Source of the DNA: Phycisphaeraceae bacterium
GTDB lineage: Bacteria > Planctomycetota > Phycisphaerae > Phycisphaerales > UBA1924
Length of the DNA stretch: 64,000 nucleotides
NCBI GenBank assembly: GCA_020639195.1
Contig: JACKHB010000004.1
Coordinates: forward strand, 372,001-436,000
Reading direction: 5' to 3'
Part shown: piece by piece, positions 17,256 to 25,540 of the stretch
Layout: each line of letters begins with the position of its first letter
Position numbering within the stretch: position 1 is the first letter of the stretch
Notes under the pieces: generated by a model
Seen by the model: the letters and a program-made list of their open reading frames with translations, nothing else
Databases searched by the model: none
Told to the model about the DNA's origin: nothing
Made by a program: the position numbers and the translations under genes

Positions 17256-17306
17256 GCCCGGCGACACTCCGAGACACGATCTGGGCGGGCCCGCGCGGGC
17301 CCGCCC
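17089..17306 (+). repeat. direct repeat copy 1: dockerin module plus terminator
   Basis: About 218 bp covering the dockerin module, stop codon and terminator stem of the first subtilisin gene. It recurs at 19649-19868. By eye, the copies differ by one base after the stop codon (G versus T) and one extra G in the terminator loop, while the coding regions upstream differ much more. Confidence 0.85.
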
Positions 17307-17316
17307 CTTTCTTTTT
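17283..17316 (+). terminator. intrinsic terminator after the first subtilisin gene
   Basis: A perfect 10-bp stem GGGCGGGCCC (17283-17292), loop GCGC, then GGGCCCGCCC (17297-17306), followed by a T-rich tract CTTTCTTTTT. It lies 27 nt after the stop codon and is a textbook Rho-independent terminator for rightward transcription. Confidence 0.9.
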
Positions 17317-17443
17317 CCGCCACGAGCGTGAACAGAGGTCTTCGGCCGGCGCCGCGTCGAGTCGCCGAGGATCGCCGCGCATTCACGCGAACCGGCACGA
17401 CCCGGTGTTTCGCGAGATCTTCCCCGAACATCCTCCGACGAGC

Positions 17444-17472
17444 CTCGCACTCTCGCTTCGGCGCTGTATCCT
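17444..17472 (+). promoter_or_regulatory. putative promoter of the second subtilisin gene
   Basis: CTCGCACT (17444-17451), 15 nt, then TATCCT (17467-17472). This matches the element before the first subtilisin gene in sequence and spacing. The start codon lies 70 nt downstream. Both leaders also carry a G-run just after the -10 (GGGGGGCGGG). Confidence 0.5.
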
Positions 17473-17542
17473 GAGAATCGTGCCCGCAACGGGGGGCGGG
17501 GCTCGCAGTCCGATATCGCGAGAACACGAAGGAGACAGAGGA

Positions 17543-19816
17543 ATGCGCAGAATGATCCTCGGCGGCATCGCCGTCATGATGGCCGCCCCTTGCATGGCTG
17601 CGGATATTGGGAAGGGCCCCGGCCAGGTATTCGTCGCACGCCCCGGCGACCGCGAACTCTCGGGCCGATTGATCGCGCGGCCCTTCCAGGCGGCGCACTG
17701 GCTCGAGCAGGGGCTGACCCAGGAACAGTTCAGCGCCCGGATCGCCGCGGCACGCCAGTCGATGGCCCCGTTCCAGCTCAAGGACTACGTGGCGCAGACG
17801 GATGAGTACGTGTTCAACGTTCCTGCCGGTCAGTCCGAGGGGGCCATCGCGGCCCAGCTTCTCGCCACGGGCAACTTCCAGTATGTCGAGCCGGATTGGA
17901 TCGTGTATCCGGTCGGATGTCCCGACGACACGCAGCTCAGTCAGCAATGGCACCACAACGCCAATCGCGTCAACTCGTGCGCGGGCTGGGACGTGCACAC
18001 CGGCAGTCCGAGCGTGACCGTCGGGATCTGCGACACCGGCATCCGCACGACCCACGAGGACTTCCAGCTCCATCGCAAGGAAGGCTACAACGCCGTCGAT
18101 CGCCTCTGGGAGAGCCAGGGCGGCAACATCAACCCCGTCCACTGGCATGGCACTTCAACATCGGGATGCGCCGCGGCCAACGGCAACAACGGCAAGGGCG
18201 TCTCTGGCATGGGATGGAATCTCAGCCACCGAATGCTCCGCGTCTCCAACTCCGCCGGCGGGAGTGCATCGCTCTCGGACCTGCAGCACGCGGCCCGCAC
18301 CTCGATCGAGGCCGGTGATCGGGTCGCCAATGTCAGCTACGGCGGTGTCGACAGCGCCTCGACGCTCACGACCGCAACCTACATCAAGTCGATCGGTGGA
18401 CTGCTCGTGTGGTCGGCCGGCAACGACGGACGCAACCTGACCTTCGGACCGCGCGACGCCGACGACCTGATCGTCGTCGGGGCCACGACCAGTTCCGACA
18501 CGCAGGCGAGCTTCTCCGCCGACGGCCAGTTCATGGATCTGGTCGCCCCTGGCGAGGGGGTCTTCTCCTGCGACGCGGACAACGACTCCGACTACGCGGC
18601 GGTCAGCGGCACGAGCTTCTCCGCACCCTTGACCGCAGGCGTCATCGCGATGATCTGGTCGTACAACCCGTCATTGACGCCCGACGAGGTCGAGGCCATT
18701 CTCAAGGCCGGCTGCGACGACCTGGGCGCGACGGGCGTCGACAACACGTTCGGCTACGGACGCATTGACCTGGCCAACTCGCTCGCGCTGGCCACCAAGC
18801 CGCTGGAATTCGTCTATCCGGGAGGGCTGCCTGACACCCTCGATCCCAACGGCGGGACAACGGTGCGCGTCGAGGTCCTCGCCGGCGACGCCAACCCCAT
18901 CCCCGGCACCGGCATGCTGCACTACAACGACGGCGGCGGCTGGAACGCGATCGCGATGGACGTCGTGAGCGCCAACGTCTACGACGCGGTCTTCCCGTCG
19001 CTGCCCTGCCCGCAGGCCGTGCAGTTCTTGCCTCACCTCCGGCAGCGACCAGGGCACCCAGAGCGACCCAGCCGACGCTCCCCGCCTCCTCCTATGACGC
19101 CCTCTGTCGGAGGGGTAGCCACCATCGCCGATTTCAACTTCGAGACCGCTCTTGGGATGGACCGTCCAGAATGGATCGTCGCTCACCGACGGCCCGCTGG
19201 GGATCCAGACTCTCCCGCCGGCGGCGTCTCCACCGGCACGCACCGATCCGCTCCCCGATCAGGACCCTGCCTCCCCAGTGCTGGTTGACCGACAACGTCG
19301 CGGGCAACCTGACGCGGATGGCGGGCTTGACGCGCGTCCTGTCGCCGACCTTCGATCTCTGAAGCCACCGATCCGATCCTGAGCTACGCCCGCTGGTTCA
19401 CCAGCGATGGCGGCGCGACCGACACCATGACCATCCAACTCTCCGACAACAACGGCTCGACGTGGACCACGATCGAGTCGGTGTCCAACGGAAGCGGCTG
19501 GGTCGTTCACACCGCGCGCATCGCCGACTTCGTCTCCCTGACGTCCCAGGTCCGCGTCCGATTCAACGCCACCGACAACCCCAACGACTCGGTCACCGAG
19601 GCCGCGATCGATCGCTTCCGCATCGAGGACTTTGTCTGCGATGCCGGCGGTTGCCCGGCGGACATCGATGGCGACGGCGACGCGGACGGCGACGACTTCT
19701 TCGGATACCTGGACCTGTTCGCCTCGGGCGATCCCGACGCCGATCTCGACGGCGACGGCGATCGCGATGCGGATGACTTCTTCATGTATCTCGATCTCTT
19801 CGCCCAGGGCTGCTGA
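17543..19816 (+). pseudogene. second S8 serine protease with GC-type dockerin module, frameshifted in the middle
   Basis: A paralogue of the protease at 14964. ATG 17543 follows GGAGACAGAGG. The signal peptide and prodomain are followed by an intact S8 domain with Asp164 (GICDTGI), His202 (HWHGTS), Asn294 (SAGNDG) and Ser358 (GTSFSAP). The frame is clean to about 19025. The homology then jumps through the frames six times (near 19030, 19083, 19103, 19154, 19185 and 19357), each time in the +1 direction, and returns to the original frame. The last part reads LSYARWFTSDGGATDTMTIQ and ends with the dockerin pair. Without correction, translation stops at 19288, giving a protease lacking its dockerin. 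Either this is a decaying gene or the consensus sequence is wrong here; every other gene in the window is free of frameshifts. Confidence 0.85.
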
Positions 19817-19868
19817 TCCCGGCGACACTCCGAGACACGATCTGGGCGGGCCCGGCGCGGGCCCGCCC
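19649..19868 (+). repeat. direct repeat copy 2: dockerin module plus terminator
   Basis: Second copy of the repeat at 17089-17306, offset by 2560 bp. It covers the dockerin module, stop codon and terminator stem of the frameshifted protease gene. Confidence 0.85.
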
Positions 19869-19872
19869 TTTT
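19844..19872 (+). terminator. intrinsic terminator after the second subtilisin gene
   Basis: Stem GGGCGGGCCC (19844-19853), loop GGCGC, then GGGCCCGCCC (19859-19868) followed by TTTT. It is the copy of the terminator at 17283 with one extra loop base. Confidence 0.85.
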
Positions 19873-20053
19873 CCGCGCTCGCTCCAGAGTTATCGGACTA
19901 GTCGGCCCCCGCCCACCCCCTGGCCCGACCCGATCGCTCCAAGATCGCGCTCAATTCTCTGTTCCTCCCTTGGATCGGGGGCTTCGGTGCGATAACTTGC
20001 TGGCGCCAGAACCTCGTTGGATTTTCTGGCGATCAACCCAGGAGGAATCGAAT

Positions 20054-21043
20054 ATGCGATCGATCGTGTGTGCGGTGAGCGTGGCTCTTTGCGCCGGACT
20101 CGCCCAGGGGCAGGAGTTCTACGCGACAAACAATCTGTCTCCCACCAACTTCGGCTTGGCTGGTGATGAACTGATCACCTACGACTTCGACACCGCCGTG
20201 TGGACTTCCAAGGGCGTAATCCAGACCTCCGCCGGCACCGCCTATGCCGGCCTGGGCGGGCTCGACTTCAACGGCGACGGCTCGGTGCTGTACGGAAGCT
20301 GCAGCTTCGGTGCCACGCCGGGCGTCCTGCTGTCGATCAACCCCGACACGGCGATCGCAACAGTGCTGGGCACCTCGGTCGTGCCGATGCACGACCTCGC
20401 CTGGAATCCCGCCGACGGCGACCTGTACGGCACCGATTCGACCGGCCGCCTGTGGCGCAACGTTGACCAGCCCGGCGCCGAAGTGCTCGTCGGCAGCTAC
20501 AGCGTCGGCGGTTTCCTTGAGGTCGGACTCGGCTTCGACAGTGCGGGCAATGTATACGTGCACGATCTCGTGACCGATCGGATCTACAAGGGCCTCGCCG
20601 GATCGCTGACCACGCTCACGATTCTCTACACCCTTCCCTACAACAGCAATTTCAGCCAGGGCACGTACGTGGACTGGAGCCACGGCGACACCGGCTATCA
20701 CGGCGCGCTCAACGGCTCGCTGCTCACTGCCGAGAATTATCGCTGGAGCACCACCGGCGGCGGCTACGGCCCGCTCGCCAGCGTCTTCGCCACATGGAGC
20801 AATGGCCTGCCGGAGGTGGAGGTGGGCGACCTCACACGCAAGCCCGAGGCCGGCGGCTGCCCCGATCCCAACGAGTGCGGCGACTGGGACGGCTCGGGCG
20901 GCCAGGCCGACGGCACCGACTTCTTCGCCTACCTCGACAGCTTCGCCAACGACGACCCCTGCGCTGACCTGGCGGCCCCGGCCGGCCTCGGCGGCGAGGA
21001 CTTCTTCGCATTCCTGGACCGATTCGTCGTTCCCTGCCCGTAA
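20054..21043 (+). CDS. secreted protein with divergent dockerin-like C-terminus
   Basis: A 329-residue protein with an excellent ribosome-binding site (AGGAGG, 8 nt before ATG 20054) and a signal peptide ending LCAGLAQGQ. Residues of about 20-270 look like a propeller or NHL-type repeat domain (GLDFNGDGSVLYGSCSFGAT, DLAWNPADGDLYGTDSTGRL). The C-terminus keeps the dockerin spacing (TDFFAYLDSFANDDPCADL, GGEDFFAFLDRFVVPCP), but the loops have lost most Asp residues (GDWDGSGGQADG and APAGLGG) and the protein ends CP, not GC. It may be a dockerin variant that no longer binds calcium in the second loop. It is the last gene of the island and has its own terminator. Confidence 0.82.
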   Translation: MRSIVCAVSVALCAGLAQGQEFYATNNLSPTNFGLAGDELITYDFDTAVWTSKGVIQTSAGTAYAGLGGLDFNGDGSVLYGSCSFGATPGVLLSINPDTAIATVLGTSVVPMHDLAWNPADGDLYGTDSTGRLWRNVDQPGAEVLVGSYSVGGFLEVGLGFDSAGNVYVHDLVTDRIYKGLAGSLTTLTILYTLPYNSNFSQGTYVDWSHGDTGYHGALNGSLLTAENYRWSTTGGGYGPLASVFATWSNGLPEVEVGDLTRKPEAGGCPDPNECGDWDGSGGQADGTDFFAYLDSFANDDPCADLAAPAGLGGEDFFAFLDRFVVPCP

Positions 21044-21080
21044 TCCCAGCGATCTGACGATCGCCTGATTCAGGCAACAC

Positions 21081-21112
21081 GCGACGGGCGGGCCCCTTGG
21101 CCCGCCCGTCGC
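21081..21112 (+). terminator. strong hairpin closing the dockerin island
   Basis: A perfect 14-bp stem GCGACGGGCGGGCC (21081-21094), loop CCTT, and its complement GGCCCGCCCGTCGC (21099-21112), followed by GCCGTTT. It lies 37 nt after the last dockerin gene and ahead of recR, so it separates the two transcription units. Confidence 0.85.
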
Positions 21113-21174
21113 GCCGTTTGGCCCGGCACGCCTCTTTCCATCGCGAGCTCAGATCCGCGCGCCCGATTCCTACC

Positions 21175-21849
21175 ATGCCTTCAATGGCCCCCCGCTCCGC
21201 CAACACACGGCCCTCGCCCGCGTACCCCGCCGCGGTCGATCGCGTCATCGAGGGCTTCTCCCGCCTTCCCGGCATCGGCCGCCGCTCCGCCGAGCGCCTC
21301 GCGTTCCACCTGCTCAAGGGCGACGAGCCCGCCGCGGTGGAACTCGCCAACGCCATCATCGCGCTCAAGCAATCGGTGCGGCACTGCTCGGTGTGCTACA
21401 ACCTCGCCGATGAGGATCCGTGCCGCGTCTGCGCCGACGACCGGCGCGAACGCGACACGGTGCTCGTCGTCGAGCAGCCCCGCGACCTGATCGCCCTGGA
21501 ACAGACCGGCCTCTACCGCGGTCTTTACCACGTGCTGCTGGGCCGCCTCAGCCCGCTCGACGGTGTCGGTCCCGAATCGCTCACGATCGATCGCCTGCTC
21601 GAACGCATCGATGCGCCGGCGCACGCCACGCGTGGCAACCCAGGCGCGGTCGCTGTGCGCGAGATCATCCTCGGCCTCAATCCCACCACCGAGGGCGACG
21701 GCACCGCCCTCTACTTGGCCGACGTGCTCAAGAATCGAGACATCCGCGTCAGCCGCCTGGCCCGGGGCCTGCCCACCGGCTGGCAGCTCGAGTTCGCCAA
21801 CCTCGCCGTGCTGGCCGACGCCCTCACCGGCCGCAGGCCCATGGATTGA
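21175..21849 (+). CDS. recR: recombination protein RecR
   Basis: A 224-residue protein of standard RecR length. Visible: helix-hairpin-helix at residues 27-45 (GFSRLPGIGRRSAERLAFHL), a four-Cys zinc finger (Cys71, Cys74, Cys83, Cys86 in CSVCYNLADEDPCRVC), and the Toprim domain beginning TVLVVEQPRDL near residue 95, with GLNPTTEGDGTALYLADVLK further on. RecR works with RecF and RecO to load RecA at single-stranded gaps. ATG 21175 (MPSMAPRS) is chosen; ATG 21184 is possible. An upstream in-frame extension to 21097 reaches into the terminator region and is not used. rpoN follows 40 nt downstream. Confidence 0.95.
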   Translation: MPSMAPRSANTRPSPAYPAAVDRVIEGFSRLPGIGRRSAERLAFHLLKGDEPAAVELANAIIALKQSVRHCSVCYNLADEDPCRVCADDRRERDTVLVVEQPRDLIALEQTGLYRGLYHVLLGRLSPLDGVGPESLTIDRLLERIDAPAHATRGNPGAVAVREIILGLNPTTEGDGTALYLADVLKNRDIRVSRLARGLPTGWQLEFANLAVLADALTGRRPMD

Positions 21850-21889
21850 CGCCCGCGCCGCCCCGCGGATACAACCACAAAGCGAGCCA

Positions 21890-23380
21890 ATGAGATTCGA
21901 GACCTCCCAGTCCATGAAGCTCGGCCAGCACATGAAGCTGGCCCCACGGATGATCCAGTCCATGGAGATCCTCCAGATGCCCCTGGCCGAACTCCAGGAG
22001 CGCATCGAGAGAGAGCTCGAGTCCAACATCGCCCTGGAGATCACCGAGGTCCAGGCCCGCCCCGAAGACCGGCCCACCCGTGACCAACCCCAGGAGGACG
22101 GCGAGTTCCGCCGCCTGGCCGACTACCAGCAGGAGCATCCCGACGCCGCGGACAACATGTTCGACGGCTGGAGCGAGGGCCGCTCGCGCGCTTCCTCGCG
22201 CCTGGCGGGTGAGCCCGACGCCAAGATGGAGGCGATGGCCAATGCGCCCGCGCGCGCCGTGCCGCTCTCGGATCAGCTCCAGGCCCAGTGGTCACTGGTC
22301 GAAGTGGACGAGCGGCTGCGCCCCATCGGCCGGCTGATCATCGAGAAGCTCGATGAGGATGGATACCTGCGCACGCCCCTGGACCGCCTGATCGACGAGG
22401 CCCCGGCGCCCCTGCGACCGCTCGCGCTCGACGACGTCGAGGAATCGCTCTCGGCCATCCAACTCTTCCTCGACCCACCCGGCGTCGCCGCGCGCGATGC
22501 GCGCGAGTGCCTCATGCTCCAGCTCGATGCGCTCTCCGCGGCGGATGAGCCCGACGATGGCGCCCGCGCCGAGGCCATCCGCATTGCGCGGGTGCTGGTC
22601 GATGAGTACCTCGAAGACCTCACGCAGAACCGGCTGCCCCGCATCGCCGATCGCGCCGGCATCACCGTGGACGACATCAAGCGAGGCTTGGAGGTTCTCA
22701 GGCGGCTCAGCCTCGCCCCCGCGCGCCGGCTGGTCGCCACGCCGCCCACGCCCATCGTGCCCGACGCCATCGTCGAGTACGACGAGAACCACGACCGCTA
22801 CTTCGCCTACCTCACCGACCCGCGCTGGCAGAACCTCCAGGTCAACCGCGAGTACGCCCTGATGGCCCGCGATCGCTCCCTCGAGAAGCGCGACCGCGAG
22901 TTCATCCGCACCAACATCACCAACGCCACGTGGCTCATCGACGCCGTCCAGCAGCGCAAGCGCACCCTCTTGCGCGTCGTCGAGAAGGTCATCGAGCACC
23001 AGCGCGACTACTTCGACTTCGGCCCCGAGGCCCTCCGGCCCCTGCCCATGACCCAGATCGCCGAGGAATTGGGCGTCCACGTCGCCACCGTCAGCCGCGC
23101 CGTCGCCGACAAGTACATCCAGACGCCCCGCGGCATCGTCCCGCTCCGCGGCTTCTTCTCCGGCGGCCTCCAGACCGAGTCCGGTGAGGACCTTTCCTAC
23201 GAGGCCGTCCGCGCCGCCCTCAAGGAGGTCGTCGACGCCGAGGACAAGGCCAAGCCCCTCTCGGATGAGGCGCTGGCCGACCAGCTCAAGGCCCGCGGCA
23301 TCGAGATCGCCCGGCGCACCATCGCCAAGTATCGGGATCAGCTCGGCATCCCCGCCGCGCGACTCCGCCGCCAATACTGA
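21890..23380 (+). CDS. rpoN: RNA polymerase sigma-54 factor
   Basis: A 496-residue sigma-54. Region I is the Gln/Leu-rich N-terminus (KLGQHMKLAPRMIQSMEILQ, ELQERIERELESNIALEI). The core-binding region contains DPPGVAARDARECLMLQLDA. The C-terminal DNA-binding region has the helix-turn-helix at PMTQIAEELGVHVATVSRAV and the diagnostic RpoN box ARRTIAKYR at about 474-482, close to the C-terminus. It directs RNA polymerase to -24/-12 promoters and requires AAA+ activators, none of which are in this window. The start is ATG 21890, 40 nt after recR, so the two may be co-transcribed. Confidence 0.96.
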   Translation: MRFETSQSMKLGQHMKLAPRMIQSMEILQMPLAELQERIERELESNIALEITEVQARPEDRPTRDQPQEDGEFRRLADYQQEHPDAADNMFDGWSEGRSRASSRLAGEPDAKMEAMANAPARAVPLSDQLQAQWSLVEVDERLRPIGRLIIEKLDEDGYLRTPLDRLIDEAPAPLRPLALDDVEESLSAIQLFLDPPGVAARDARECLMLQLDALSAADEPDDGARAEAIRIARVLVDEYLEDLTQNRLPRIADRAGITVDDIKRGLEVLRRLSLAPARRLVATPPTPIVPDAIVEYDENHDRYFAYLTDPRWQNLQVNREYALMARDRSLEKRDREFIRTNITNATWLIDAVQQRKRTLLRVVEKVIEHQRDYFDFGPEALRPLPMTQIAEELGVHVATVSRAVADKYIQTPRGIVPLRGFFSGGLQTESGEDLSYEAVRAALKEVVDAEDKAKPLSDEALADQLKARGIEIARRTIAKYRDQLGIPAARLRRQY

Positions 23381-23429
23381 CGCAATCGATCGCCCGAAAT
23401 CCCAAACAGTGAGTCTCCGGAGGAGCCCC

Positions 23430-25472
23430 ATGCGCAGCCTCGCGATCGCCACTCTCACGCTGCTCTGCGGAGTGGCGCACGCGCAGACGCACGTCGTGCT
23501 CGGCGTCAACATCGTGGACGTCGCGACCGGCAGCGTCAGCCCGGATCAGGCCGTCGCCATCGAGGACGGGAAGATCGCCTGGATCGGGCCCGCCGCCGGC
23601 TCACCCAAGGCCGACACGCTGACCACCGCCGACGGCCTCTATCTCATCCCCGGCCTGATCGACTCGCACGTCCACTACACCAGCCCCGCGACGTACAACC
23701 CGCTCATGATCGCCCACGGCGTCGTGATGGTGCGCGAGATGGGCAACACCTCCGAGATGGTCTTCCCGCTGCGCGATGCGCTCAACGCCGGCGATGCGAT
23801 CGGACCCGAGATGATCGCCTGCGGCGAGATCATCGACGGCAGCCCCCCCGTCTGGCCATTCTCCGAGCCCTGCGACACCCCCGAGCAGGCGCGCGAGGCC
23901 GTCGATCGAGTCGCCGCCCGCGGCGCCGATCAGATCAAGCTCTACAGCATGCTCAAGCCCGATGCCTTCGCCGCGGCGTGCCGGCGCGCCCGCGAACTCG
24001 GCCTGAAGCCCGTCGGCCACGTTCCCACCGCCGTGCCGATCCAGGACACGCTGGACCTCGGCTACGCCTGCGTCGAGCACCTCACGGGCATCGACACCTA
24101 CATCCTCCGCCTGGCCCGCCCGGAGCTGGACCACGACCCCGACTTCATCGAGGCCTCCGGCGGATGGCTGCTGATGGGCGAGATCGACCCGGCCCGGCTG
24201 CGCCCGCTCTTTGAGTCCATCGCCCGCGCAGGACAGGTCCACTGCCCGACGCTCGCCGTCATGGAGGGCATCGGGAGCATCGCAAGCGGCAAGGGACCCG
24301 AGCACCCCGCCACGAAGTTCATTCCCGCGAGCTTCCGCGCGTTCTGGGACTCGCCGGCCTACGCCGAATGGTCCGCGCACGCCGGCGGCAACGTCCCGCG
24401 CATGCAGCGCGTCGTCGGCATGATGCGCGACGCCGGCGTCACCCTCATCGCGGGCACCGACCTCGGCAACCCGTACGTCTTCGCGGGCGAGTCCCTCCAT
24501 CGCGAGCTCGAACTGCTGCGCGATGCGGGCCTCTCCGACGCCGAGTGCCTCCGCGCGGCCACCATCAGTCCCGCCACGTTCCATGGCGTGGCCGATCGCC
24601 TCGGCTCGATCGAGGTCGGCAAGGACGCCTCGTTCGTGCTGCTGCGCGAGAACCCGCTCGAGGACATCTCCGCGACCCGCTCCATCGAGCACGTGTTCCT
24701 CCGCGGGCGCGACTTCGACACAGACGCCCTCGACGCCCTGCTCCGGCAGGCGCTCGACGCCGCGCAACAGGCCCCCGACCCGGCCGCTCAGGCCGACTCC
24801 GGCTCGCGCCTGGGAGACATCCGACTTCCGGGCCGGGTCGTCCACCGCGGGCAGTACTCCGCGACCTTCGGCGGCCAGCCCGCGGGCGTCGAAGAGTTCA
24901 TCGTCACGCGTGATGGCGATGGGTGGCACATCGCGGCCCACAACCGCCCCCTCGGCGGCATGCAGCAGCCGTTCCTGCTCGAAGCCCACGCCAGCGACGA
25001 CTTCGAGATCACCTCCATCACCTGGCGCCAGCTCTCAACGCCCGAACTCAGGGTCGTCAGCACGATTCGCAACGGCGTGATCTCCGTTGTTGCCACACGG
25101 GGCGACACGCCCGCCGGCGAGCAGCGCGTGGAGATCCCCGACGACGCGCTGCTGGCCACGCCCGCGCTCGTCGGCGACTTCCTCGCCATGCGGAATCTCG
25201 ACCTCGAGCCCGGCGATTCGCGCAAGACCCGCAGCATCACCTTCGGGTTCCCCACCTGGCAGTGGACCACCACCGATGCGACGATCTCGCGCGAACCGAA
25301 CCGGACGCTGCGCATCGGTGAGCGCGAGGTCGAGGTGATGGTCTACCGCACCCAACTCGCCACGCCCCTTGGCGCGTTCACCGTCACCACATCCATCCGC
25401 GACGACGGCCTCACCGTCCGATCGGTGGTGGACATGCCATTTGGACAGGTCGTCGCGGAGTTGGAGCCGTAG
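23430..25472 (+). CDS. secreted amidohydrolase with C-terminal extra domain
   Basis: A 680-residue protein. ATG 23430 follows GGAGGAG. The signal peptide is MRSLAIATLTLLCGVAHAQ. The amidohydrolase domain spans about 20-430, with the metal ligands visible as HVH in LIDSHVHYTSP, Lys in DQIKLYSML, His in KPVGHVPT, His in VEHLTGID and Asp in IAGTDLGN. This fits the binuclear imidazolonepropionase/prolidase-like group. Residues of about 450-680 form a beta-rich domain of unknown name (GRVVHRGQYSATFGGQPAGV). The substrate cannot be assigned; related secreted enzymes cleave dipeptides or cyclic amides. It lies 49 nt behind rpoN, and a related smaller gene follows. Confidence 0.85.
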   Translation: MRSLAIATLTLLCGVAHAQTHVVLGVNIVDVATGSVSPDQAVAIEDGKIAWIGPAAGSPKADTLTTADGLYLIPGLIDSHVHYTSPATYNPLMIAHGVVMVREMGNTSEMVFPLRDALNAGDAIGPEMIACGEIIDGSPPVWPFSEPCDTPEQAREAVDRVAARGADQIKLYSMLKPDAFAAACRRARELGLKPVGHVPTAVPIQDTLDLGYACVEHLTGIDTYILRLARPELDHDPDFIEASGGWLLMGEIDPARLRPLFESIARAGQVHCPTLAVMEGIGSIASGKGPEHPATKFIPASFRAFWDSPAYAEWSAHAGGNVPRMQRVVGMMRDAGVTLIAGTDLGNPYVFAGESLHRELELLRDAGLSDAECLRAATISPATFHGVADRLGSIEVGKDASFVLLRENPLEDISATRSIEHVFLRGRDFDTDALDALLRQALDAAQQAPDPAAQADSGSRLGDIRLPGRVVHRGQYSATFGGQPAGVEEFIVTRDGDGWHIAAHNRPLGGMQQPFLLEAHASDDFEITSITWRQLSTPELRVVSTIRNGVISVVATRGDTPAGEQRVEIPDDALLATPALVGDFLAMRNLDLEPGDSRKTRSITFGFPTWQWTTTDATISREPNRTLRIGEREVEVMVYRTQLATPLGAFTVTTSIRDDGLTVRSVVDMPFGQVVAELEP

Positions 25473-25540
25473 GCCACTCCGTCGAGCGGATCGGCCACGA
25501 TTCCATCTGGTACCATCGCCCACCACCCGGAGGAGCCTCC

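Noticed and set aside
14751..17489. 912-residue open frame opposite the first subtilisin gene
   Set aside because: The length reflects lack of stop codons in GC-rich antisense sequence. The plus strand encodes an intact protease with signal peptide, triad and dockerin.
4862..19816. Repeated GAC-rich tracts looking like a tandem DNA repeat or CRISPR-like array
   Set aside because: The tracts are the calcium loops (DGDGDAD) of the dockerin modules, about 54 codons each and spaced by whole genes. There are no regular spacers.
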